NCBI GenBank assembly: GCA_947359465.1
Contig: OX375872.1
Location: 5,523,741 to 5,587,740 of the forward strand
From: Metellina segmentata
Taxonomy: Eukaryota > Arthropoda > Arachnida > Araneae > Tetragnathidae
Direction of reading: 5' to 3'
DNA length: 64,000 bases
Below the pieces are notes generated by a model. The model did not search any database and was not told the DNA's origin. It saw only the letters and a program-made list of their open reading frames with translations. A program made the translations under genes and the position numbers. Shown piece after piece: positions 21,800 to 33,470 of the stretch. Position 1 is the first letter of the stretch; every line of letters starts with the position of its first letter.

Positions 21800-22155
21800 C
21801 ACGAAATTTCCGCTGGAAATACTGATTAGGTAATTCAGATATCGCGCATGCGCTATGAAAACATGTGACACTGGAAAACCATGAGATACTGATTAGGCAA
21901 CTCAATGTGAAAATAGCGAAACCAATGTGGCAATGTCGACCTCGCACACGTTTTTCACGATGTATCTCGTATGCGCTATGAAAACATCGAACATCATGAC
22001 ACCGAAAAACCGTGAGATCTGTGGTAAGAGATTGGCTGTGTGAGATCGGGAAAAATCGTGATTCCACGATGACCGCGGGATCTGCGCTAGCTAAGGGATG
22101 GCCGTGTGAGATCGAGAAAAATCACCACGATGTCACGATACATCGCCCATGCCTA
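21800..22155. repeat. Repeat B right arm with degenerate sub-repeats
   Basis: Related strings such as gcgcatgcgctatgaaaaca, 'ctgattaggcaactcaatgtgaaaatag' (split here) and 'cgatgtatctcgtatgcgc' recur within the arm and at 33470-33747 and 36348-36540. It ends at the inverted terminus catcgcccatgccta. Confidence 0.6.
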
Positions 22156-22163
22156 GTACTGAC

Positions 22164-22927
22164 TAAAGATAATCAGTGCCAATTAGGTTCCATCAGGAAG
22201 GATGATGGAACCTGTACGGAAGAGGGTAGGAGCACACTAGTAGAAATGCTCAGAGTGCACTTTTCCGACTCGAAAGTCACAAATCTGAATGACAAACCAA
22301 TTGCTTCCCATGTTCCCCTACTATGTAGCAGGAGGGAGGAATGGGAACTGGCCAGGAGTATAACTACTCCACAAAAAGTCGCAAGGCCGATTAACTGATT
22401 CATGCCTATAAAACACCTGGGTAGATGGCATTATATCTGCTCTACTACAACATGGCATTGACATCATTACAACGTACCTATGTAAAATCTACAGGTCATA
22501 TATAGTGTATGGTCACATGCCACAAGCATGGAGAACTTGTAAAGTTATTTTTATACCTAAACCAGGCAAGGCATGCTACAGTGAAGCTAAATCCTTCAGA
22601 CCTATTAGCCTGACATCATTTCTCCTTAAGACTCTGGAGAAACTGATTGACAGACACATTAGGGACGTGGCTCTAAAAATTGAACCCCTATCGAGATTTC
22701 AACACGCCTACCAGCCTGGGAAATCTACAGAAACTGACCTTTATGACCTTGTTACAGTCCTTGACAAGGTGGTTAATGGATGGGAGATTGCTTTTGCTCT
22801 TTTCTAGATATTGAGGGGTCCTTTGACAGAGTTCCAACAAAGTAATCATTGATGCCTTATCAGACAAAGAGTTAATCCTTTGGTTTGCACCTGGATTAAA
22901 ATTATGCTCGAGACAAGAATGGCTCAA
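22164..22927 (+). pseudogene. LINE reverse transcriptase, N-terminal half
   Basis: Downstream of the insertion the LINE resumes with 'SIRKDDGTCTEEGRSTLVEM', then MPQAWRTCKVIFIPKPGKAC and SFRPISLTSFLLKTLEKLID, then 'FQHAYQPGKSTETDLYDL' and, after a shift at 22807, a 'DIEGSFDRVPT'-like stretch. These are RT motifs 0-3 (F.I.LIPK..K......RPISL.....K..E.......... QYG..PG.ST). The catalytic Asp of 'D...AFD' is kept (DIEGSFD) but the frame is broken, and the YADD segment is not readable. Confidence 0.75.
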
Positions 22928-23213
22928 GCCTTCTTACTGGGAGACACACTCACTGTGGGAAACTGTAAAGGCTGTCCACAGGGAGCTGTTGCCTGGTGGA
23001 ACAGAACCCGTAATGAGGGTGAAAAAGAAACTCAAGTCTACAGAGAATGGCAACCATTGCAATTACTAGTGCAATGCAAACCACTCCCTCACATAGTCTG
23101 GAACTGCTTCTGGGGCTCCAGCCACTACATAAACAAGTGGAACTAGAGGCAATTTCTTGCTCACAATGCCTCAAACTCATGGGTCTATGGAAATCGTCTT
23201 GTGAAATGCCTGA
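22928..23213 (+). pseudogene. LINE region between reverse transcriptase and RNase H, deleted
   Basis: Only 'GDTLTVGNCKGCPQG' (RT motif 'G.PQG') is recognisable near 22940-22985. The catalytic YADD and thumb should follow, but the sequence jumps to RNase H-like sequence within about 300 bp, so roughly half of the RT has been lost. Confidence 0.55.
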
Positions 23214-24050
23214 TTGGATGTTAAAGCAGTTTTTTGCCTTGAAGCCAAATATAACATCATCTTTCCAACTAGAGAAGAATGGAGATTTTTCTCCAGTCTG
23301 ATCAGGGGAGGTGATGAGGTTTGGTACACATATGGTTCAAAAATATCTTACGGCACTAGTTCAGGTGCCTTTTGTCCTAACCAGAAAATAGAGCTATCTT
23401 TCTCTCTGGGCAAGTTAATCACTGTATATCACTGCTTTTCCTCCAAAACAGTGTGGAAAAGTCACAGTGCACTTGTGGATCTGGCTGAAAGAAACAAAGT
23501 GTCTCTTATCTGGGTCCCTGGTCATTGTAGGTAATGAAGTAGCAGACCAATTAGCAAAACATGGATCTGAAACACCATTTATTGGACCAGAGCCTGTTTT
23601 GGGTCTACCTTACAATGTGGTTAGAGGGACTATCAAAGGTTTACTCCTTGCCGAGTTCCACCATACATGGCTTCAATCTAATGATCAAAGACAAGTCAAA
23701 GAGCTCTATCAACAGTCTCCTTGGAATAGATCGAGGGAACCATTGAAATTGAACAGGAAAGAAATCAGGGTGGCTATTGGCCTTCTGACTGGCCATTGTA
23801 CTCTGAACAGACACCTCAACCTTATGGGTGTTATAGATAACCCATTATGTAGAGGTTGACAGATGGTTGAAGAGAGTCCTAAACATGTATTGTGTGACTG
23901 TGATTTTTATTCTCCACAATTTGAATATCTGGGATACCATTGTATCGAACCCTGGGAACTGGGCAAAATTCCAACCAGGTACATGCTGAAATTTATTTCG
24001 GCAATCAGTCTTTATTGGAACAACAGGGGTCTCAGTACAATAGACTATTA
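23214..24050 (+). pseudogene. LINE RNase H and C-terminal domain
   Basis: Frames 23214-23534 and 23467-23859 give 'VWYTYGSKISYGTSSGAF', 'NKVSLIWVPGHCRVGNEVAD' (19-20 residues across a shift) and QLAKHGSETPFIGPEPVLGL. These match RNase H ('TDGS...G.GAG', 'V.L.WVPGH.GI.GNE.AD.LA..G'), with the first Asp changed to Tyr (TYGS). Then comes GLLTGHCTLNRHLNLMGVID and 'ESPKHVLCDC...YLG', the tail of I/LOA/R1-type LINEs. Disabled by shifts at about 23500 and 23859. Confidence 0.8.
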
Positions 24051-24129
24051 GTTGTGGTGCTGGCACACATCGGAGTCGCCCCCAAAATAAGTCACAAGTC
24101 ATTGCTATAACGACATACAATGTACGGTC

Positions 24130-24640
24130 ATCAGTTTAAGGTTATTTGATCTTCAGAGTATATAGGACAAAGTTTACAAAAAATAGGTTTGTACATGACA
24201 ACTGTTGTCAGTACTTTACAGAAAAATATTTGTTTGCCAGTTTTCATTGCCATTACCATTACAAAATAACGTTCAAAATAGTCTTGAAGTGCACTGAGGA
24301 CAAGCAGGTTTTTTTTTTTTTTTAATTTATTTAAATGTCAATGCTTACAAGGAATTTCATTTTCAATCTTATTAAATAAAGATAAAAAATTTTTAAATTT
24401 GACTTGAACTGATGATTTTTTAAATAAAAATCGTTGGATCGAAATCAAGCTGCTTTAAATCATCATACACCGACATGAGTTTCAATCTTTCTCTCTATAT
24501 TAAAAAAAAGTTCCACAAGTGAGCAAAACACATACAAATTTTCAGACTTAAGCTGTGAGTTTTTTTAAAAAGAGTATATATTTTAATCCGGGAAATTTTT
24601 TGAAATTCGGGAAAAATCGTTAAACTGTTTGCTATTTTTT
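24130..24640. other. No gene seen after the LINE 3' end
   Basis: AT-rich sequence with a poly-T run at 24309-24323; the LINE's exact 3' end was not located. Confidence 0.4.
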
Positions 24641-25090
24641 TTAAACTGTCATATCTATATCTTATTACTATTAGTTTTTACTTTTGAAAAAATATCGCAG
24701 CATACCTCAGAATGTACTTTTTCTTACGGTACAATAATTTTTGAAATTGGTTGATAAATAAATTCAATGCCATCAAAAGTTTGTCATACGAAATTCGGAA
24801 ACTTTGAATATTTTCGCTACTTTTTGTTAGAACCGTAATATCTACAGCTCAATACTATTATTTTTTAAATTTGAGAACATCATTGAATACATAACATTAT
24901 ACTCTTTCTTACATTACAATTATTCAATTTTCGGAACTTTCAGATCGTAATTTCCTATAGATACAAAACTAAGACTCTCTCTATCATATCTATATAAAAT
25001 TACTATTAGTTTTTAATTTTAAAAATATTGTAGTATACCTCAGAATGTACTCTTTCTTACGGTACAAATATTTAAAAAATTGGTTCATTT
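24640..25090. repeat. Degenerate tandem repeat, three units of about 170-180 bp
   Basis: Strings such as 'atatctata..ttacTattagttttta', 'cctcagaatgtact.tttcttacggtacaa' and 'aaattggttgat' recur at about 24650-24760, 24830-24930 and 24985-25090. The third unit is closest to the first. Confidence 0.6.
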
Positions 25091-25404
25091 TAGTTCACAT
25101 GGCAGGTTTCTCCCGCAGACGAGAGTTGTATTTTGACTATCGGGTTTGCCAGATATCAAATTTATTGAAGTAACAATTGCCATATAAACTATTTCTTTTT
25201 ATTTTGCAAGGGAAAAGGTTCGCTTTTTTCACTCTGTTCTCAGACGATTTACTGAGAAAGTACGAAGTACAGATAGTAAAGTTAGGAGATTAACACGGTT
25301 TACTTAAAATTGTACAGGGAACAAGATGGAGAAGGTTTTTTACTAATGAGGCTTTTAGTTTAGAGTGCATTAAGTGTTAAAGTAAAAAAAAGTGAAATCA
25401 CTTG

Positions 25405-25639
25405 TGAAAGGAGTGTTGGTTTGCTTAGCGATCCCCGAGGGGGCGGCGAGCGAAGACCTTGCTGTGACGTCATGGATCGGAAAGTCAAATCAGGATTATA
25501 CGAATTGTTAAGATAGTTTCCCTGTCCAGGAGATTCACTTTGCGAAAGGAATGTTGGTTTGTGAAGCAAACCAAATGGGTTCCGCAGCAATCCCCGGGGG
25601 TTGGCGAGCGTAAGCGAGCAGGGCGGCGGAGCCCCCTAG
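25405..25639 (+). mobile_element. Helitron-like 3' end
   Basis: The segment carries ttggtttgtgaagcaaacca and GC-rich gcgagcg repeats, and ends ggcggagccccctag followed by T. A CTAG end before T is the Helitron 3' signature. The upstream 25194-25405 segment is repeated at 27610-27840 and 51640-51865 and may be the body of the same family. The 5' end is not certain; tctctatatt at about 24490 is one candidate. Confidence 0.5.
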
Positions 25640-25959
25640 TATCTAATAGTCTTCAGTGTTAGTGTACTACACAAGAATCTTAAATTTTAACAATTTTGCA
25701 TTTAAGTGTAATTATGGAGGACCTATATGAAGAATAGGTGATAATACTGAATGGTTGTGAAGTCAATGCAGCAAGAGTCTATGTGATTAGGATAGAAACA
25801 AACTTGGTATATCCTGTCAACTCTTGATCATTTGTGCATTAAAATATATTAATATGAGCTTTAGACAATTTTCATAGCTACGAACCATTAAAGTAATATT
25901 AAATGTAACAGAACTATCATATTATCTATTCTATACTGAATGAAAATAAGTTTACATAC

Positions 25960-26046
25960 CACAGATATCCACCCTAAAGCACAAATAGCTTCCCGAACAG
26001 TGGCAAAATGGTTCGAAAATTGGCTGTTTGGACTTTCCTTGAAATC
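25960..26046 (-). CDS. CAP1: CAP N-terminal domain exon with the NHF/ALGW motif
   Basis: An 87-bp phase-0 exon between ttatag and gtatgt encodes 29 residues including SNHFATVREAICALGWISV. Animal CAPs carry 'FNHLSAVSE.I.ALGWV' at this place, the most conserved stretch of the N-terminal domain, and this exon was the clearest family match in the series. The next exon is about 15.8 kb away, across an intron holding the LINE/gypsy nest. Confidence 0.85.
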
Positions 26047-26119
26047 CTATAAAATAAACTATTAAGTAGGGGTTTTGAAGCAAAAATATATTTTTGTTTA
26101 ACTATAAAAGAAAAACTGA

Positions 26120-26480
26120 TGAAACTTGGGTGCTATCATGATTATGCTGTTATGCACTATGATGACACCAAGCAGTCTTCAATACACAGCTCTGATATTA
26201 GTCTAATTGAACATATATGGAGAATTGTGGATGAAATATTCAGGAACCTCAAATGTACTTAGTTACAGGGAGAACTGGGGAAAACAAAACTTAGAGTGTT
26301 GATCAATGTAACAAAGGATCTGCATATTATAAATAAAATTTAAGCAAACAGGAACTTGAAAATACAGAACGGGGGACACAACATCTTAAAAGTATCACAC
26401 AATATAAAAATATCCATTATATGTCAGTATAATAAGAATATTTTAACATCAGGGGTTCATACTCTTTTTTTCTAACTTCA
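26120..26480 (+). pseudogene. Tc1/mariner transposase C-terminal remnant
   Basis: A broken frame reads 'CHDYAVMHYDDT', then LIEHIWRIVDEIFRNLKCT, then 'NGGHN'. This is the last DDE segment and tail of Tc1 transposases ('D.SPIEH.W..L', 'GGHT.Y'). The region ends near aggggttcatactctttttt (26453), which looks like a Tc1-type terminal repeat. Confidence 0.65.
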
Positions 26481-27590
26481 AATAAGGACCTTCTAATGAT
26501 AAAATAAGGACTTTAAAGGGCCTAAATATAACATTGTAGAAACCGTATTATACACAATTTTAAACCAAGTGGGATGCTCTTGCAAATTACTTAATCTTAT
26601 AAGAACAGTAGAATGTAAAAATTTTAATATTGAAGTCTATTTTGTAAAAATTATACACAAAATAATACCACACTAAAATAAGATGTTTCAAAATAAGCCC
26701 AGTCTGATCTTTACAAATGTCAGCAGTTAATAAATAGGCATTTATGTGCACACATATCAGTAATATACAAGTATATAAACAAATTATAGAATGTGAAGAC
26801 AACAAGAAAAAACTTTTAAACTTAGCACAATCTTCAACGTTTAAAAAGTTGCTTAAAAATTATTTACTTAAAAAATTAAAGAAAAAAGTAGGAGGGCAAA
26901 ATTAAAATTCTATTGATTGAACTAGTGCAACTGAATTGATTGCAACAAATAAAATACATTAAAAAATTACATATTACAAATATTAAAATTTTTATTTTAA
27001 CCAGATGTTTTTCTTTTATACCTCTTCGCAGTGCATTTGCTTTTATAAAAAGGAAATACTTTTGCCTTAGTAGACAGTTCTGCTGAATTTTCCATTTCAG
27101 TAATATCACTTTGAAAAGCTTTTCAGATTTTAAATAGCTTAGTTCCTCTATTTTCCTTTTTTTTACTGTTTTCTAAATGTTTTATTTTTACATTGTTCTT
27201 CTAAATGACAAAAATATTTTTACCTTGAAAAGGGACAAATTTTCTCATCTTATTTGCTATATTTGTAGCGTGAATATCATTAGAATTATTTTGCATCCTC
27301 ATAAATGAGCCTATGAGGAATGTTCTTCCTTTAAATTTTCAACCTCTAATGATTTATTTAAACTGAACCCACGTTCTACTGTGACTTTTTCATGCGATAA
27401 AATCATAAAAATTTTCATTATTCTCTATAATTTTGCATTTGTTGCATCTTTAAGTAAAAAATCACTTAAGAAACTGTCTAGTCTTTAAGATTTTGGATCA
27501 AAGTTTTTGAATGATGCTCGAGTACTTCGAGACTTGATTCTAAAAACTCTTTTGGTAAGCAGTTTTATTGCTGATCTGGTGCTATAAAGA
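26480..27590. other. CAP intron, no gene seen
   Basis: Very AT-rich. Small frames at 26587-26805 and 26876-27109 are low-complexity and match nothing I know. Confidence 0.5.
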
Positions 27591-27594
27591 GGTC

Positions 27595-27849
27595 AGAAAT
27601 ATCTCTATATTAAAAAGAAGTTATTGTCGCCGCCACAGGATTAAACTCACTTTTTTTGCTCAATTCTCAGATGGTTTTCAGAGAAAGTACGGATTAGAAA
27701 ATTGCGAAATTAACATGGTAAGTTCAAAATTGTACAGGGAACAAGATGGAGATATTTTTTTTTCTGATGAGGCTATTAGTTTAAGGTGTGTTAAGTGTCA
27801 AAGTCGAAAAAGCGAAATTTCTAACTCTCCAAAACATTTCCATTTCTAG
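27595..27849 (+). repeat. Repeat A copy with transposase N-terminus-like frame
   Basis: Matches 25194-25405 and 51630-51865 in the same orientation (shared 'gagaaagtacgga.', 'aattgtacagggaaca'). This copy has an open frame containing LYREQDGDIFFSDEAISLRC followed by VKCQ, resembling the N-terminal CxxC segment of CGGBP1/hAT-like proteins. Function uncertain; it may be part of a Helitron-like or hAT-like element. Confidence 0.5.
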
Positions 27850-29240
27850 ATAAAGGAGCTCTAATGAGATTTCTGGCTGGACATGAGGAAAGCACTTCAC
27901 ATGTGTCCTTTGTGCTTTCTAGACTTTTTAAAGATAACGAAGGATATCCATTACAAACTGCCAGTTCAGCTCAGCACAACTGGATTTCTACTGAAGTTAA
28001 TTAAATATGAATAGCCAGGTTTCAGTAGGAAACTCTTCCCTAACATTTTTTCGATCTTGGCTTGTCTCCCTTGTCCCAATATTGCCATCAGACAGTGGCA
28101 TAGCTAAGGAAGGAGCAATTCTTAGGCAATGCTGAAACTATTACTCTATTAAGATCAATATTCTCTATTTTGCTGAAAATTAGGATTTATAAACAATCAA
28201 TTGTTTTTAAGGATAAAACTACATCCATTTTTGCATAATATATGTAAAAGATCACTCTACATTCCTACAAGCTTAAAGTTTATCGTCTAAAAGCATACGT
28301 AATGATTGAAAGAAATCTAATTTAGATTATTTAAAATGTGATAAAAATAATTCTTAAAAGATAAATATTTGACAATATTATTTGTACAATATTTCCATAT
28401 ATGAAAATTCACAACTTCAAATAAAGTAAACATGTATACTTTGCTTGCAGCTTTTTAGTCAAACCTCAACAGTTTTAGTTGACTTCTATTAAGATGCAAA
28501 AAAATTGCGATGGAAATTAATTATAAAGAGGATAAAATAAATTATGAAAATAAAAGGTAGATATGGGTAATACAATTTTAAATTGGGTATAGAAAATAAA
28601 TGACTGAAGAAAAGAGCAAGAACACTATTTGCTTGAACTGACCGATACATCGAGTATAAGGATTGGTTGTTTTTGGGTTTTATGGTGCAATGGCCAAACT
28701 GAGCCAAAACAAAGTTCATTAAGGATCTCTTTTTTTATTGGCTTATTTAATTGAATGAATGCTAAAAGACGATTAGACAAGGAGTGGAATAAAAGCTGTA
28801 AGGACACTTAAAGTCAGGAAGATGAAAAATTATTACATAGGGAAAAATAGAGGTACTCTGCCAAATAAATCCTCGAGCCCTCGAGTGAATTACTTTAAAT
28901 TCAATCTAATTCAAGCACACTATTGGCAGTCACTTACGCAAGATATCTAACAAAGCATTAATTATGAAATATTCAAGCTGAATGTGATATTAACTGATAT
29001 TATGATGCTGTGAATATTAACACTGAATGTGAGGCATGTTTTTATTTTCTTAATTCCACAAGCAATACAAATTAAAGAGATAAGATGCTTTTCATGATAG
29101 ATTTGATTACTTTTTGTAAAATTTAATTTCTTCTTCACAAAACAGGCATTTGGAGTATTATTGGTGCATAAATGATTTTCATTCAGATACTAACATGAAT
29201 ATTTTTATTCTAAAATACCAATGTGATGTAAAATGTATAT
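27850..29240. other. CAP intron; one hairpin motif, otherwise no gene seen
   Basis: AT-rich. A tggtgcaatggccaaactg segment at 28683-28701 belongs to a motif shared with 7283-7325 and 47311-47360. No protein was recognised. Confidence 0.5.
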
Positions 29241-29249
29241 ACACATTAC

Positions 29250-29297
29250 CACAATTTCTTTGATGGTAGCAAAGTATGATTCCATAATTGGAGATTC
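29250..29297 (-). CDS. CAP1: CAP N-terminal domain exon
   Basis: A 48-bp exon on the minus strand between tttcag and gtaatg encodes ESPIMESYFATIKEIV, phase 0 at both ends. It joins directly to DFKES of the next exon, giving the segment 'IKE(I/V)...F(R/K)E' that precedes the 'NHLS' helix in CAP proteins. It is too short to be found by open-reading-frame length and is recognisable only by its place in the series. Confidence 0.75.
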
Positions 29298-29672
29298 CTG
29301 AAATCATAAAATAGTAATAGTTATTTTATATGACTTGCTTAGTTAAAATTTCACAATCAAACAGCTCATCAGGATTTGATTAAACCCTTATATATATATT
29401 GCTGCATAATTTTTTAATAAGTCATCTTTGGACACAATATATTTTTAATTGAATGTTATCTGGTTTTTAATTCATAGTGATCTTGTTTAATAAAGAAAGA
29501 ATAACAACTTAGTATCCAAATCAAAACAACTCCTCTTTATTTCATGAATACATAAACATTTATCATATATCAATTAAACCAGCTCAATTAGAGTCAATTC
29601 CTTTTAGTTTTATTTCAGAAAAAACTAAAATAAAATAATGGACATTTTCCCAAGTATGTTAAACTTTAAACC

Positions 29673-29760
29673 AGTGGTTCCCAACGGGTTTTGTACCGCA
29701 GACCAGTCGGTGTTGAAGACATCTAAGGTATAGTCAGTATCAATTCAGGCAGGAGGGGGG
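29673..29760 (+). mobile_element. hAT-like terminus
   Basis: The stretch cagtggttcccaacgggttt followed by taccgcagaccagtcggtg resembles the end of hAT elements of the type seen at 2335. Only one end is recognisable. Confidence 0.4.
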
Positions 29761-29889
29761 GGGGTACCTTCATAGTCGGATGTCTTTGAATTTAACATGG
29801 TAAATTCAGGAAAACATAAGAAACCCTTATTTTTTTCTTTAGTTTTCAGAAACTCCTGGACCGAGAGACAGGCCACCAAAGATGAGGCC

Positions 29890-30115
29890 TTGGACGCCAT
29901 TTCTCACTTGAGATTTTTGGCAAAATTTTAAAACGCTTTATCTCTGGAACGGTTTAAGTAATTTGCTGTTTAATTTTTTTTAATTTGAAAGATAATATTT
30001 TTCTGATTAAAATGATATCCCCCATTTGGAAATATGTGTCCAAGTTCTCTAATTGTTGCCTTCTGAATTATTTTTTTTAAAAAATCAAATGATTTTTTTT
30101 CAAAAATGCCAATTT
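29890..30115. repeat. Left arm of a diverged inverted repeat flanking repeat G copy 2
   Basis: The segment 'gccatttctcacttg...aaatatgtgtccaagttctc' is the diverged reverse complement of 32630-32835. Together they enclose the 2.5 kb that contains repeat G copy 2. Confidence 0.65.
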
Positions 30116-30156
30116 TAAAATTTTAGGGCTTTCAACAGGTTTTAAGGTTTAAAAAA

Positions 30157-30240
30157 GTTACAAAGTGACTAATTGAGCCAAAAAAGTGACTAATCAAGCA
30201 GAAAAAAAGTGACTAATTGAGCAAAAAAAAGTGACAAATA
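30157..30240. repeat. Short tandem array of gtgactaattgagc-type units
   Basis: The motif 'aaaagtgactaattgagc' recurs four times with small changes. Confidence 0.75.
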
Positions 30241-30289
30241 ACAATAATACTAAATATATTCAAGTATAGATAGAAAAGAAAAAGGTCCT

Positions 30290-32410
30290 TACGGAGGAGG
30301 TCGGAATCTTTCAGATCTCAAACTGCTGAAGTCTATTAAGATTTCCATATCCTTTATTTCTGTGCCACAAAGAAAGCAGCGTGTGAATAGCCTCTGTTCC
30401 GTAGACAGGAATGTCGGGGTTCTCGATGGGGAGCTTTGAGCGCTTAGAATGTGCCGAGAGATTGATAATCTATCCCCTTAAAAATCTTCGCCGAAGACAC
30501 CTTCAAGTGTAAATTAATCCGGCATCACTTGGCAACTTACCGGTTCCAGCAAAATCTATCAAATCCGGTCCGGATCGGATAAACCCAATTTTTTAAAAAA
30601 AAGTTGCAAAATCGTTCATTAAGTAATTGATTGTGAATTAATAGATTTTATATTTTTCAATCATCAGTTTGGAAAATTCTTGCAAAAATAATAAATTAAA
30701 TATTTTTTTTTTATATATAAAGAGGAATTAGAAAAGCAAAGTCTGCAAGAAAATGAAGACGATTGCAAAAAGACAAACTTTAGAAAATAAACAGATTTTG
30801 AGAAAATACTGAAGAAATGACTTCATGCGAAATGGAGTCAAAGGAAAATATCTGTCTCTTACGTATGACTACTTAATGACAGTTAAACCAACTAGTGTTG
30901 AGGCTAAGAGGGCCTTCTCGGCGTCTGGTTATATTTGCGGTTTACTGTGTTGGGGGATAACGCAATTAATATGATTTATTTCCTTAGATCGTTCTTCCAA
31001 AAAAAAGTGATTTTCATTTCTATATAACTTCGATTTAAGCAATTAAGAATTCCCTTGTTTCTTACGTTGACCAAAAACAGCCAAAGATTATAGTTTTATG
31101 TTAGTATGAGACAAGGTTAGGTACAATTTATATGCCATTTGCTCAACGACATTAGAGATAGACTATTTAATTTTAGATAAATAGTAACATACCACGTAAA
31201 AAAAACAACGATGTTTTTGGTGTTTAAATTAGTAAGGCTGATCATCATCAATCGTTTAATCCTTACTACTAGTAGTTACTATAATTAATTGTTGGCGATT
31301 GATTTCTTACCTATGAATAATTATTAATAAAGTTGATTTTCTAATGATAAACTAAACGCTTTGTTCGTCGATTTGGAATAATATCCTTTTTACCTACTTT
31401 CACTCAGCTGAATTTTGAAAAATACATACTGGTTAGACTTATTAACAAAGTACCAATCCAGCCAGATTGAAAATTGTGCTGGATTGCAATCCCTACTCGC
31501 GACGTATCTATACTTTCTAGATATAATCAGACCCACAGTAGAAATGGCAACATGTGATGACAAAGGTACTAAACGCATTACCTCTCCTCCTGGGGTTTCA
31601 GTTTGCTGCTTCTTTCGTTCGTAATGCGAAGGTAGAAAATGATGTTTTGCTGCTCTGTATGCAGAGGGTTAACGTTAAGTTAATATCGGCTTGATTCATC
31701 CTGTCTCTTGACCTCTCCATTCTTGTCTTATTCCAGAATCCAAAAATAAAACGGGTCTGATGAGACCGCCCTCAAATCTGTGTATGGAGGATGTTATTCC
31801 CCTTTTAAGTGACTGCTGGCATCGATCACCATTTACTAGCTGTCAGTGTCCGACCACTAAGAGGGTTCCTCTTTTTGTTAGATCCTGTCAATTGGTGATA
31901 TCTCTTGCGCCAAATGATACGCCACACTATACTATGAAAGGAAAGCGTCAGTCATAAATGCCACTCAAGGTTATATCGCTCAAGTTAGGTAATTAGGCAA
32001 GAGGGGTAGGATATGCAGATGGCCCTGATTCCCTTAAACTTCGCCTTACTGATAGCCTTTTCTCATGTGAAAATTTCCAGAACCTGCTGCTAATACACCG
32101 CGGGCAACATGAAGTATCCGTTTACAATTTAAACAGTACGTTTTTGAATCCATTCTTGAGGTGGAACGTAGTGCACATTTCAAAATTGAAAAGGCGAAAA
32201 AAAGGAGTTTTTTAAGGAGTAGCAAATAAAAATAAGGAGTTTTAAGAGTGCTTAAAAACGAAAATCCATTTTAAGGAGCTTGCAAACTCTTTTACTTAGA
32301 GGAAATACAATTTTTGTTTTAACTGCGCACCAAAATTTTTTTTAAAAATAGAATTTAAGAACTTAAAAGGTAACAAAAAGTTAAAAAAGTGACGTGTTAG
32401 GAGCCCTGAA
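30290..32410. repeat. Dispersed repeat G, copy 2
   Basis: Collinear with copy 1 (95-2262). It lacks the 1.2-kb TG...CA unit but carries two other insertions: a hAT fragment (about 30520-31390) and a short piece ending in a piggyBac-like terminus (about 31600-31672). Confidence 0.6.
30830..31010 (+). pseudogene. hAT transposase C-terminal fragment
   Basis: The frame reads KYLSLTYDYLMTVKPTSVEA then KRAFSASGYICG, the hAT dimerisation motif ('YL.I..TS..AER.FS..G.I'). Stops follow soon after. It lies in a segment absent from repeat G copy 1. Confidence 0.65.
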
Positions 32411-32629
32411 ATTTTTGTCAAGACTAGAGTTTGATTTCATGAGACCAATATGTGAGTATGTGGTAATGGAAACTGGTTTAATGCGTGGCAAAATTTTCAA
32501 TTGTTTATAAAACCTGTTAAACTCGAAAGTGGAAGTTCTCCTTTTCAGGGAATGTAGTACTTTATTGTACTGATCAACAGTCAAAAACAAGTTTTCGGAT
32601 TGGTATTTTTGAAAAAACATTTCTGATTT

Positions 32630-32835
32630 TACAAAAAAACAAATTTTAGAAGACTACAGCAAGAGAACTTGGACACATATTTCCAAATAGAGGATATCAT
32701 TTTAATCAGACAACTATTATCTCTTTCAAATAAAAAAATGCAACAAAATATCTTGAATCACTTTAGAAATAGAACGCTTTAAAATTTTGCTGAAAATCGC
32801 AAGTGAGAAATGGCAGATTGTATCTCGGGCCGGGA
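32630..32835. repeat. Right arm of the inverted repeat pairing with 29890-30115
   Basis: Reverse complement of this segment aligns along about 200 bp with the left arm, with many substitutions and small gaps. Confidence 0.65.
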
Positions 32836-33470
32836 ATTTGTTTTTGAACAAAACAAAAATATACATGTTTCTTACTTTTTCTGAAAATTTAAACATGTTA
32901 AAATCATAAACATCCGAGACTAAGAAGACTAAACCAGTTCTAAATGACTTTTAAGCAAAATCAGTCCATATTAAAAGTAGGTATTGGTACATTATAGCTT
33001 TGCTCTTAATAGCTTTTTGACTTGTTCACAAACGAATTACAGCATGTGCAGTGCACCAGTGTGTGTATATTCCAGCTCGATCAACAGAGCTGATATTCAA
33101 GTTTGCACACGTCATGACAAGATTAACACGTGCAGAATATTGAATCTTCGCATGTTTTCACAGGTTCATTAAACATAACTATAAATATGCAAGGTTTATT
33201 TATCAATAAGAGATTGTTTCAAAATTCTTGAAGAGCAAGGATGAACCTAAAATTTCTGTGCTGTATCTACAGATCACATTCAAAGGATAACTTACGCAAA
33301 CTGCTTATAAAAAAATATTTTTTGTTGTAATAACTACTTGCCAGAGGTAGGAACGAACATATTTACTACAGTGCAAAGTCCCAAATCCAGACGTTTTTGT
33401 TAACCTGTTATTTTTTTTCTCTCACTTTTTTCCATTTATTCGAGAATTTTTAAAGAACAAGGAGTAGTAT
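32836..33470. other. No gene seen
   Basis: AT-rich spacer between the inverted-repeat arm and repeat B; no motif recognised. Confidence 0.45.

Larger units (their letters stand above)
15366..22155. mobile_element. hAT-like repeat B inserted in the LINE (host of the gypsy nest)
   Basis: Left end taggcctgggcaatg, right end catcgcccatgccta: an inverted repeat. Flanks are gcactgac (15358-15365) and gtactgac (22156-22163), matching at 7 of 8 positions, and removing the unit restores the LINE reading frame. A 4-bp duplication (actg) with ends extended to ACTAGG is an alternative reading. The original content is at about 15366-15497 and 20941-22155; the rest is the gypsy nest. No transposase is visible. 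Confidence 0.6.

Noticed and set aside
24640..25090. CRISPR-like array
   Set aside because: Units are long, diverged and without spacers, in a eukaryotic intron.
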